From: Schistocerca nitens
Taxonomy: Eukaryota > Arthropoda > Insecta > Orthoptera > Acrididae
NCBI RefSeq assembly: GCF_023898315.1
Contig: NC_064622.1
Coordinates: 167,606,178 to 167,670,177, forward strand
Length of the DNA stretch: 64,000 nt
Reading direction: 5' to 3'
A model generated the notes under the pieces. That model had not been told where the DNA came from. It searched no databases and worked only from the letters and a program-made list of their open reading frames with translations. The position numbers and the translations under genes are program-made. Position 1 is the stretch's first letter, and each line of letters opens with the position of its first letter. Shown in pieces: positions 10,951 to 20,079 of the stretch.

Positions 10951-12339
10951 TCAGAAAGTCAAAAAGTGTTTATAGTCAAAGTTTTCGCCTCGTGGCGACA
11001 AAGACCTACCGCGTCTGTCCCAGTCCCAATGTCGATTATTGTCAAGTTCGCGCGCCTGGCGCTCTCTTGTTGCATCCCGTAAATGAAACAAATTACTTTC
11101 TTCAAACCCCTCTGCTATCTGTGATTCTAAATTTCTTTTGCTGTCTTTTCCTACGATTTCGCCTTCAATTTGTTTGACTTGCTTTCGTAATGCCTCAACT
11201 TCCCTTTTAACGCGTTCATTAAATTTTCCCTGATTTTCAACATGTTTATTTATGTTCTGGTACTCTTCAGTTTCTGCAAAGGGTAATGGAGCTGTATCAT
11301 CCGAATCTCTGTCCCCATTTAAGCTAAGACTTGTCAATTTATCTGAAATCTCCTCAACTCTTTCCGATAAGTCACCTATTTGTTCTTTCTGTTTATTTAC
11401 GTCTTCCGCAAGTGTCGCGACTCCGGTTTCAGTATTGACACATTTAATAGTTAACTGTTCATATTGTTGTGTTAGATTATTTATTCTGTCATTTGGTACG
11501 GATTCCTCGATTCTCTCAAATATTTCCTCCTTATCGTGTGCACGTTGTAAATTTAACTCTGAAAATTTTTGTACTATCACGCGATCTCTTTCTTCCTGTT
11601 CTCTATCCTGTTCCCTTTGTCTAATCTCTACTGCAATTAATCTGTTATTGTGAGCATTCAAAATCGGTTGTACTTCTTCTCTGATTTCTTTCTTTAATTC
11701 ATCTTTCATATTTTTGAAACATGTCCCTATTCGTGAATCTAACCGTGTTTCCATTGTTTCCATCTCTGTTTCAATTGTTCCTATTTGTGATCCTACTGTT
11801 TTTAATTCAGATCTTAACTGTGTTTCCATTGTTCCCATATCAATTTTTAATTCAGATCCCAAAGTTCCCATCTCGGTTTTAATTGTTCCTATCTCTATTT
11901 TAATTGTTCCTATTTGTGATCCCAGTGAGTCTAACCGTATTTCCATTGTTCCCATCTGTGTTTTTAATTCAGATCTAAACTGTGTTTCCATTCGTGCTCC
12001 CAAATTTGATATAGCACCCATCAACTGCTCCATATTAGCCGGTTCGAAATTCTTTTCGCCCCTAACATTTCCCGCAAAACTAACTTCCTTCTGCATAGCC
12101 ATAAAGCTATCTGTGTTCGATACTATTTCAGAATCTTCTATCGTTAATCTCGTATTCTGTGAATTTTCTGATTGAGAAAAATTTTGAAATGGTTCCGGAC
12201 TATTTTCCCGACTTATTAAATTGTTTTCCACTTCATTATTCATCATACTGTTCTCCTGTGTTGGCGAGTTCGCCATGTCAACAATTTCGTCATTCTGACT
12301 ATCCATCATTTTTGCCTTTTTCATCGATCGCGTAATCAT
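10951..12339 (-). CDS. Gag-like coiled-coil protein of the Gypsy-like element
   Basis: A 462-codon uninterrupted frame, first after the 5' LTR and primer-binding site, so by position it is gag. The N-terminal 100 residues are acidic and Asn/Ser-rich. Roughly residues 105-215 are built of repeated units such as MGTMETQLRSELKT and IGTIKTEMGT, strongly predicting a coiled coil. Further charged heptads follow to about residue 400, and the tail is Arg/Asp-rich. No capsid major-homology region or CCHC knuckle is present, and the deletion that removed protease probably took the C-terminal half. Start chosen as the first Met of the frame (MITRSMKKAK). It is likely not a full functional Gag. Confidence 0.7.
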   Translation of the reverse strand: MITRSMKKAKMMDSQNDEIVDMANSPTQENSMMNNEVENNLISRENSPEPFQNFSQSENSQNTRLTIEDSEIVSNTDSFMAMQKEVSFAGNVRGEKNFEPANMEQLMGAISNLGARMETQFRSELKTQMGTMEIRLDSLGSQIGTIKIEIGTIKTEMGTLGSELKIDMGTMETQLRSELKTVGSQIGTIETEMETMETRLDSRIGTCFKNMKDELKKEIREEVQPILNAHNNRLIAVEIRQREQDREQEERDRVIVQKFSELNLQRAHDKEEIFERIEESVPNDRINNLTQQYEQLTIKCVNTETGVATLAEDVNKQKEQIGDLSERVEEISDKLTSLSLNGDRDSDDTAPLPFAETEEYQNINKHVENQGKFNERVKREVEALRKQVKQIEGEIVGKDSKRNLESQIAEGFEESNLFHLRDATRERQARELDNNRHWDWDRRGRSLSPRGENFDYKHFLTF

Positions 12340-12647
12340 TTACAAAACATACAAAACTCGTCACTATATGAAAATTACACACAATGACACTTTATCATCA
12401 ACAATATCATTCACACGAAACGCTTCCCTGAACCACGATTAACGAACAATTGAAATCTTCCTAACTGCACAAAATTGTCAAACCCGTATACAAGACAACA
12501 AAATTAAATTCTGCAAAAAATACCATTAGAAGAATGAAAATTACCAAATCTACACATGCAATATAGACTACAATTACTGAACTACAAATTACTACAACAA
12601 TACTACTGTCTACTATTTTTACAATCAGAAGAATTCCAAGGGACGAT

Positions 12648-12665
12648 CCGAAGCAGCGGTCGCCA
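12648..12665 (-). promoter_or_regulatory. Primer-binding site, tRNA-Arg type
   Basis: Two bases from the 5' LTR, the minus strand reads TGGCGACCGCTGCTTCGG. The TGG start pairs with a tRNA CCA end. The TGGCGACCG core resembles the arginine-tRNA primer sites known from mdg1/412-type Gypsy elements; that family match is from general knowledge. Confidence 0.65.
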
Positions 12666-12667
12666 CG

Positions 12668-13396
12668 TGCATGGGGGCTTCATTATAAAAAAAATGCAAA
12701 TAATTTTTAATTTTTAGTGGTTGTCTGTCCGATTACGAAGTCTCGTAAACGGTTGGCCCTGACTAGTTTTAGTACGCAATCTGACTGCATAGAATAACAA
12801 CAAAGAATGAAGGAAAATTTCCGTTAACACAATTAATTAATTAAGTCCCCAGCAACTATAAAACCTACGAAACCAAAACACAAGTGTAATTGTTCTGTGT
12901 GTGGAAGTGTAATTCAACGTACACATCTGGCACGGTTCTTCTTCAATAAGACAAGAAATTTTAAATACCATTTATACTGAAGTAATTAAAAAAAAATTGA
13001 AATACTATAATTGCGCAAGAAAACCAGAATTACACTCTAATACAAGAACACAAGCCAGATGCTTTGTTGACCGAACCTGTAATGACGCATTATTTAAGAC
13101 ACTGAAATAATAAAAAGAAAAGGGAATTTTTTTTACCTTCATATATATTGACAAAAAGCACTCTGATCATTACAATATCTCCATTAGAACAACATCTGCT
13201 CTCTCTCCCATCAAACAACTGCATAAAACATGGAACAAGCACTCCCTACTACAACATCTCCACACCGACTCGCTACTACTACTTCTCAACAAGCACTCTC
13301 CACTACGACTTCTCGATAAGAACTGCCAGTGAAGGCGGCGGAACAATACTCTCTGGCGCGATCTCTGGCGCTGTGGCTCAGTGTAGCCACCTTTCA
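12668..13396 (-). repeat. 5' LTR of the Gypsy-like element (729 bp)
   Basis: Near-identical partner of 4571-5330, with a single copy of the 29-bp segment duplicated there. It should hold the element's promoter; no core promoter is assigned with confidence. Confidence 0.92.
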
Positions 13397-13690
13397 ATAT
13401 CTTCAGGAAGTTCGCCGTCGTCCACTTCTTCCGGCACATTGTACATAATTAGTAGAGCCCTCTTCTTTTCCGGTGGTCCACATTTAACGCTATCTATCTG
13501 ATTTGCTTTACCTTGAAGCTTTTGGCAATCATCATTTTCTGTTTCCACAATGACAACGCTATTGGCTGCCTGAATCGATTTGATCCTAATATTGTCTACC
13601 CTCGGATTTATTGCACCAGTAAGTTTCTTCTTTACATCTTTGACTTCCTTGTTCTCGGTGGATCTAAGAAACAGTTTTTTTTTTTTTTTT
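13397..13690 (-). pseudogene. LINE ORF1 remnant, upstream half
   Basis: The minus strand is open for about 95 codons up to the edge of the LTR. It reads through VDNIRIKSIQAANSVVIVE, KRALLIMYNVPEEVDDGELP and then runs into the atat duplication. This is an RNA-binding ORF1 segment of a LINE. The same frame continues on the other side of the LTR element at 4566 with YELNVSEHMQKKK. The upstream end is lost in a T-rich stretch at 13674-13692 next to mariner sequence. Confidence 0.62.
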
Positions 13691-13691
13691 T

Positions 13692-14600
13692 ATCAAACAG
13701 AATAACCCCTCCAGAGTCCCAGAAGACCTTTGCCATGACTTTACAAGCTAAGGGTGCGGCTTTGCACATTTTCTTCGGAGAAGAAGTGGCGTGGAGCTAC
13801 CCCAGGGATTGTCGTCTTATTTCCAGTTCGCAATGATGAACCAGTGTTTCATTGCCTGTGATGATGTTCGACAAAAGTTTTCACGATCAGCCTGGCAACG
13901 TGCAAGCAATTCCGTACAGATGGCCCTTCGTTGCTCGTTATGGTCTTCTGTCCGCAGGTCGTGGTCGTGCGGTAGCGTTCTCGCTTCCCAAGCCCGGGTT
14001 CCCGGGTTCGATTCCCGGCGGGGTCAGGGATTTTCTCTGCCTCGTGATGACTGGGTGTTGTGTGCTGTCCTTAGGTTAGCTAGGTTTAAGTAGTTCTAAG
14101 TTCTAAGGGATTGATGACCATAGATGTTAAGTCCCATAGTGCTCAGAGCCTTTATGGTCTTCTGTTAGGCGGCGAGGATCCTAGTGGGCACACACCTTTG
14201 AGCATCCCAACTGGTGGACGAGTGCATCAGCACCATCTACAGAGACGCCCAGTGAAGCAGCGAGGTGTTCGATTGTGACCCGTCCATCACCTCGAACGAG
14301 AGTGCCCCTACGTTCCAGCATAGCAGTAGCCACTGCTGTGTCCGGCCGGCTGGCTTGGGGGAGAGCGGACAGGTTAGCAGGATCTTGTTGCGATGACAGA
14401 CGCCTCGCCCAGAGACTCACCGTGCTTTTGCTCACTGCCATATGTATGTAGATATTCTGCAAGCGCCTGTGCATATCTGCGATACTCTCGTTTTCCGCCA
14501 AAAGAACTCAGTGACAGCTCTCTGCTTAGAACGCACCTCCGTTTAAGGCCCCACTTTGAGGACTGTGTTTAGCGCCGCCACTTATCGGAGTGAGCCGTGC
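13692..14600 (-). pseudogene. Mariner-family transposase remnant, split by a SINE
   Basis: Minus-strand reading from about 14560 gives the N-terminal HTH region (IADMHRRLQN, then STVSLWARRL, then VTIEHLAASLGVSVDGA and LGCSKVCAH). Beyond a SINE at 13952-14151 come LTEDHNEQRRAICTELLAR and a corrupted TGDETW region, then WGSSTP and VKSWQRSSGT. That is mariner transposase order, ending before the second catalytic Asp. Stops and frame changes are frequent. A sister copy lies at 61195-62170. The 5' end touches the Tc1 element at 14627. Confidence 0.75.
13952..14151 (+). mobile_element. SINE with tRNA-Gly(CCC)-like head and the common tail
   Basis: The head resembles tRNA-Gly, with anticodon-loop TTCCCAA and B box GGGTTCGATTCCCGG. 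The tail (GTCCTTAGGTTAGCTAGGTT to CCCATAGTGCTCAGAGCC) is the same as in the class II-headed SINEs of this window. A perfect 14-bp target duplication TTATGGTCTTCTGT flanks it (13938-13951, 14152-14165), inside mariner sequence. Confidence 0.9.
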
Positions 14601-15540
14601 GTGGCTCGTGTTCCCACCAGCATCTACACTACTGGCTATTAAAACTGCTACACAACGAAGATGACGTGCTACAGACGCGAAATTTAACCGACAGGAAGAA
14701 GATGTTGTGATATGCAAATGATTAGCTTGTCAGAGCATTCACACAAGGTTGGCGCCGGTGGCGACACCTACAACGTGCTGACATGAGGAAAGTGTCCAAC
14801 CGATTACTCATACACAAACAGCAGTTGACCGGCGTTGCCTGGTGAAACGTTGTTGTGATGCCTCGTGTAAGTAGGAGAAATGCGTACCATCACGTTTCCG
14901 AATTTGATAAAGGTCGGATTGTAGCCTGTCGCGATTGCGGTTTATCGTTGCTGCTTGCGTTGGTCGAGATCCAATGATTGTTAGCAGAATATGGAATCGT
15001 TGGGTTCAGGAGGGTAATACGGAACGCCGTGCTGGATACAACGGCCTCGTACCACTAGCAGTCGAGATGACAGGCATCTTATCCGCATGGCAGTAACGGA
15101 TCGTGCAGCCACGTCTCGATCCCTGAGTCAACAGATGGTGATGTTTGAAAGACAACAACCATCTGCACGAACAGTTCGACGACGTTTGCAGCAGCATGGA
15201 CTATCAGCTCGGAGACCGTGGCTGCGGTTACCCTTGACGCTGCATCACAGACAGGAGCGCCTGCGATGGTGTACTCAACGACGAACCTGGGTGCACGAAT
15301 GGCAAAACGTCATTTTTTCGGATGAATCCAGGTTCTGTTTACAGTATCATGATGGTCGCATCCGTGTTTGGCGACATCGCGGTGACCGCACATTGGAAGC
15401 GTGTATTCGTCATCGCCATACTGGCGTATCACCCGGCGTGATGCTATGGGGTGCTATTGGTTACATGTCTCGGTCACCTCTTGTTCGCACTGACGGCACT
15501 TTGAACAGTGGACGTTACATTTGAGATGTGTTACGACCCG

Positions 15541-15736
15541 GCCGGCCGAAGTGGCCGTGCGGTTAAAGGCGCTGCAGTCTGGAACCGCAAGACCGCTACG
15601 GTCGCAGGTTCGAATCCTGCCCCGGCATGGATGTTTGTGATGTCCTTAGGTTTAACTAGTTCTAAGTTCTAGGGGACTAATGACCTCAGCAGTTGAGTCC
15701 TATAGTGCTCAGAGCCATTTGAACCATTTTTTTTTT
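15541..15736 (+). mobile_element. tRNA-headed SINE inside the Tc1 transposase
   Basis: Class II-like head (A box GTGGCCGTGCGGTTAAAGGC, B box GGTTCGAATCC), common tail and T run. A perfect 14-bp duplication TGTGTTACGACCCG flanks it (15527-15540, 15737-15750). Confidence 0.94.
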
Positions 15737-15944
15737 TGTGTTACGACCCGAAGCTCTCCTCTTCATTCTATCCCTGCGAAACCCTACATTTCAGCAGGAT
15801 AATGCACGACCACGTGTTTTAGGTCCTGTACGGGCCTTTCTGGATACAGAAAATATTCGACTGCTGACCTGGCCAGCACATTCTCCAGATCTCTCACCAA
15901 TTGAAAACGTCTGGTCAATGGTAGCCGAGCAACTGGCTCGTCAC

Positions 15945-16190
15945 CGAGCGAGGTGGCGCAGTGGTTAGCACACTGGACTCGCATTCGGGAGGACGACGGT
16001 TCAATCCCGTCTCCAGCCATCCTGATTTAGGTTTTCCGTGATTTCCCTAAATCGTTTCAGGCAAATGCCGGGATGGTTCCTTTGAAAGGGCACGGCCGAT
16101 TTCCTTCCCCATTTTCCCTAACCCGAGCTTGCGCTCCGTCTCTAATGACCTCGTTGTCAGCGGGACGTTAAACAACACTAACCTAACCTA
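15945..16190 (+). mobile_element. Second SINE type, ACCTAACCTA-ended
   Basis: A different tRNA-derived head (GAGGTGGCGCAGTGGTTAGC as A-box region, GACGGTTCAATCCCGTC as B-box region) leads into a body with CTGATTTAGGTTTTCCGTGA and ends in CTAACCTAACCTA. It lies between imperfect 13-bp duplications ACTGGCTCGTCAC / ACTAGCTCGTCAC in the transposase C-terminus. It shares no tail with the other SINEs. Confidence 0.9.
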
Positions 16191-16491
16191 ACTAGCTCGT
16201 CACAATACGGCAGTCATTACTCTTGATGAACTGTGGTATCGTGTTGAAGCTGCATGGGCAGCTGTACCAGTACACACCATCCAAGCTCTGTTTGACTCAA
16301 TGCTCAGGCGTACCAAGGCCGTTATTACGGCCAGAGGTGGTTGTTCTGGGTACTGATTTCTCATGATCTATGCACCCAAATTGCTTGAAAATGTAATCAC
16401 ATGTCAGTTCTAGTATTATATTTTTGTCCACTGAATACCCGTTTATCATCTGCATTTCTTCATGGTGTACCAATTTTAATGGCCAGTACTG

Positions 16492-16925
16492 TATTTCACA
16501 TCCTGGTTTTAACGTAATTCCGCCTCACTACGTTAATTTAAACTACCACTGTCACTGAGTTGCTGCTTTGCCTGACCGTGACCGGCGCTAGCAGCGCGTA
16601 ATGATATATCCCCTCTCGTAATATCACTCGACTGCTATTACTTCCCGGTCGCTGTCTGTCGTAGGAGAGTTCGGCTCGCGAGTTCGGGTCTGCCAGTCGG
16701 TTGGAACGCATCTGGAGCGATCCCGACCTGCCAGTCGGGGAGTTACAATGCGGCACTAGTGCAATCGGGTTGGAGCAGCAGCGAGGTCTGCGTCGACATG
16801 GCTCGCCCGACCGCTGCCGCCACGCGTTACTTAAGCCGGGCCACGGTCTTGGTGGATCGTCGGTCGGTCGTCCAACCATACGACGCGTTTTGGCTCGCCG
16901 ATCGTTCATGAGTCGGCTGTGAGTG

Positions 16926-16967
<42 letters not shown>

Positions 16968-17436
16968 CGCGCCCTTCGACTCCCGATTTGTCTTCATGTG
17001 TGCTTAGTTACTGTTGGGCATCGTTCAGGTCTTCGTGCAAGTATTTGTCAGGTTGTGTGTATAGTTGGCGTTATTTCCGCTGAAGACTATTTTAGATGTC
17101 GGAATTTCTCGGCAGTCGGTCGATTGCTGCGGACCAGGGAAGTTATCTCGGCGCGATGCAGTCGGATGGGTCCGCTGGCGATCCCTGCACAGTCTCGGAG
17201 CGTCGGTGGAGATGTCCGATCGCTACGAGCTTCTTGGTTCACCGACCCAGGACGTCAAAATTGAGTTGCGGTTTAAGTAGCCAAGCCATGTCCATTCATG
17301 TTGTGTGGATCATTTCGGTGGTTCGATGTTGGGGAGGTTTTAGTGTGCAACACCGAGTGCTTGTATTGCTGAAATTTAGCCGCCATGCACTGGAATTAAC
17401 TATATTGGTTGACTACAATTCAAGTGCACCAGCGGA
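16492..17436. other. GC-rich repeat-like DNA with a GT/GC microsatellite
   Basis: No coding motif. It contains many CAGTCGG / CGGTCGGTCG words and a (GT)n(GC)n tract at about 16921-16972. Open frames up to 150 codons exist on the plus strand but look like products of high GC. It may belong with 20080-21180 as one element interrupted by the LINE between them; that is inference. Confidence 0.4.
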
Positions 17437-20010
17437 ATTTTATGACTTCATCTACATCTACATGGATGTTCTGCAAATCACATTTAAGTACCTGGCAGAG
17501 GGTTCATCGAACGAACTTCACAATCTCTATTATTCCAATTTCATATAGCGCACGGAAAGAATGAACACCTATATCTTTCCATACGCGTTCTGATTTCCCT
17601 TATTTTATCTTGGTGATCGTTCCTCCCTATGTAGATCGGTGTCAACCAAATATTTTCGCTTTCGGAGGAGGAAGTTAGTGATTGGAATTTTGTGAGAAGA
17701 TTCCATCGCAACGAAAAACGCCTTTCTTTTAATGATGTCTAGCCAAAATCCAGTATCATTTCTGTGACACTGTCTCCCATATTTCGCGATAAGACAAAAC
17801 GTGCTGCCTTTCTTTGAACTTTTTCGATGTACTTCGTCAATCCTATCTGGTAAGGATCCCACACCGCCCAGCAGTATTCTAAAAGAGGACGGACAAGCGT
17901 AGTGTAGGCAGTCTTCTTAGTGTCCTGCCAATAAAACGAAGTCTTTGGTTAGCCTTCCCCACAACATTTTATGAGTGTTCCTTCCAATTTAAGTTGTTCG
18001 TAATTGTAATACCTAGGTATTTAGTTAAATTTACGGCTTTTGGATTAGACTTATTTATCCTGTAACCGAAGTTTGACGAGCTCCTTTTAGCACTCATGTG
18101 GATGACCTCACACTTAACGTTATTTAGGGTCAAATGTCACTTTTCGCACCATTCAGATATCTTTTCTAAATCGTTTTTCAGTTTGTTTTGATCTTCTGAT
18201 GACTTTATTAGTCGATAAACGACAGCGTCATCTGCAAGCAACCGAAGACGGCTGCTCAGATTGTCTCCAGAATCGTTAATATAGATAAGGAACAGCAAAG
18301 GACCTATAACACTACCTTGGGGAACGCCGGAAATCACCTCTGTTTTACTCGATGACTTCCTGTCAATTACTACGAACTGTGACCTCTCTGACAGGATATC
18401 ACAAATCCAGTCACATAACTGACACGATATTCCCTAAGCACGCAATTTCACTACGAGCCGCTTGTGTGGTACCGTGTCAAAAGCCTTCCGGAAATCCAGA
18501 AATACGGAGTCGATCTGAAATGCGTTGTCAATAGCACTCAACATTTCATGTGAATAAAGAGCCAGTTGTGTTTCACAGGAACGATGTTTTCTAAACCCGT
18601 GTTGACTGTGTGTCAATAGACCGTTTTCTTCGAGGTAATTCATAATGTTCGAACACAATATATTTTGCAAAATCCTGCTGCATATCAACGTTAACGATAT
18701 GGGCCTGTTATTTAGTGGATTACTCCTACTACCTTTCTTGAATATTGGTGTGACCTGAGCAACTTTTCAGTCTTTTGGTTCGGATCTTTCGTCGAGCTAA
18801 CGGTTGTATATGATTGTTAAGTATGGAGCTAATGCATCAGCATACTCCGAAAGGAACCTAATTGGTATACTGTCTGGACCAGAAGACTTACTTTTATTAA
18901 GGGATTTAACTTGCTCCACTACTCCGGGGATATTTACTTCTACGTTACTCATGTTGGCAGCTGTTCTCGATTCGAATTCTGGAATATTTACTACGTCTTC
19001 TTTTGTGAAGGCATTTCGGAAGGCTGTGTTTCGTAGCTCTGCTTTGGTAGCACTGTCTTCGATAGTATCTCCATTGCGATCGTGCAGAGAGGCATTGACT
19101 GTTTCTTGCAGCTAACATACTTCACATATGACCAGAATCTCTTTGGATTTTCTGCCAGGTTTCGAGACAAAGTTTAGATGTGGAAACTGTTATAGGCATC
19201 TCGCATTGAAGTTCGCGCTAAATTTCGAGCTTCGAGATCGCCAATCTTGGGGATTTTGCGTCTGTTTAAATTTGGCATGTTTGTTTCGTTGTTTCTACAA
19301 CAGTGTTCTAATCCGTTTTGTGTACCAAGGAGGATCAGCTCCGTCGTTTGTTAATTTATTTGGTATAAATCTCTCAACTGCTGCCGATACTATTTCTTTG
19401 AATTTAAGCAACATCTGGTCTACACTTATATTATTAATTTGGATTGAGTGCAAATTGTCTCTCAGGAAGGCGTCAAGTGAATTTTTATCTGCTTTTTAGA
19501 ATAGGTATATTTTTCGCTTATTTTTTGAGGATTTGGAGATTACAATATTCAATCTCGCTACGACAACCCTGTGTTCACTAATCCCTGAATCGGTTTTGAT
19601 GTTATTAACTCAACATTATTTGTTGCTAAGAGGTCAAATGTGTTTTCACAACCGTTCACTATTCGCCTGGGCTCATGAACTGACTGCTCGAAATGATTTT
19701 CAAAGAATGCGATTAGCACAATTTCGGATGATACTGTATGCGTACCTCCGGAATTAAAAACGTATTTCCGCCAACATATGGAGGGTAAATTAAAGTCACC
19801 ACCAACTATTATCGTATGAGTCGGGTACGTGTTTGAAATCAGACTCAAATTTTCTTTGAACCTTTCAGCAACTTTATCATCTGAATTGGGAGGTCGGTAA
19901 AAGGATCCAATTATTATTTTATTGCGGTTGCCGACAAAGACCTATGCCCGTACTAACTCACAGGAAGTATCTGCTTCAATTTCGCGACAAGTTAAACTAC
20001 TTCTGATTGC
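17437..20010 (-). mobile_element. CR1/Jockey-type LINE, 5'-truncated and decayed
   Basis: Minus-strand order from 20000 downwards: endonuclease (GSFYRPPNSD, then GGDFNLPSICW at about 19790). Reverse transcriptase follows, with HSQHGFRKHRSCETQLAL, FRKAFDTVPHKRLV, ISGVPQGSVIGPLLF and the active-site LLADDAVVYR. The C-terminal region lies at 17600-17870. The 3' end is marked by the short repeat ATGTAGATGTAGATG (plus-strand TCTACATCTACAT at about 17450), typical of CR1/L2-like tails. Frameshifts and stops divide it into at least four frames. A close relative lies at 54283-56017. Confidence 0.88.
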
Positions 20011-20079
20011 GGCCGTTAGTGTTCTGGTTACCTGCCCTGGTCACTAACGTAATTTCAGGCAATGTCCTTTCCTCACCTG

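Larger units (their letters stand above)
4571..13396 (-). mobile_element. Ty3/Gypsy-like LTR retrotransposon, internally deleted
   Basis: Two long direct repeats (4571-5330 and 12668-13396), both TG...CA, enclose minus-strand gag, reverse-transcriptase and integrase sequence in the order LTR-gag-RT-integrase-LTR, which is Ty3/Gypsy order. A tRNA primer-binding site abuts the 5' LTR and a polypurine tract abuts the 3' LTR. The target duplication is atat. Capsid, nucleocapsid, protease, the start of RT, RNase H and the connection domain are missing, so the copy cannot be autonomous. About 3.7 kb of AT-rich, poorly coding DNA separates integrase from the 3' LTR; no envelope gene is recognisable there. 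The LTRs differ by only scattered substitutions and small indels, which suggests fairly recent insertion. Confidence 0.9.
14858..16356 (+). pseudogene. Tc1-like transposase, T1 copy a
   Basis: The start is the ATG at 14858 (MPRVSRRNAYHHVSEF). Order: paired-like HTH; a linker around RTVRRRLQQHGLSARRPWLR; first catalytic Asp in VIFSDESRF; GVMLWGAIGY. Then the first SINE interrupts. Next come FQQDNARPRV with the second Asp, HSPDLSPIENVW with the catalytic Glu, the second SINE, and a C-terminus ending SGY before the TGA at 16354-16356. In family copies about 34 residues separate the last two acids. It encodes a cut-and-paste transposase, inactivated by two SINEs plus frameshifts near 14950 and 15530. 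Confidence 0.9.
14627..16491 (+). mobile_element. Tc1-like element, family T1 copy a, with two nested SINEs
   Basis: Ends CACTACTGGCTATTAAAACT and ...AATTTTAATGGCCAGTACTG form terminal inverted repeats, each next to a TA. The element matches three other copies here (38251-39835, 46408-47815, 48967-50382). Removing the SINEs at 15541-15736 and 15945-16190 leaves about 1.4 kb, a normal Tc1 length. Confidence 0.92.

Noticed and set aside
11252-12175. Plus-strand frames of 133 and 153 codons
   Set aside because: Antisense shadows of the repetitive gag coiled coil.
16921-16972. GT/GC alternating purine-pyrimidine tract as a regulatory signal
   Set aside because: Ordinary microsatellite; potential Z-DNA, but nothing around it supports a regulatory role.
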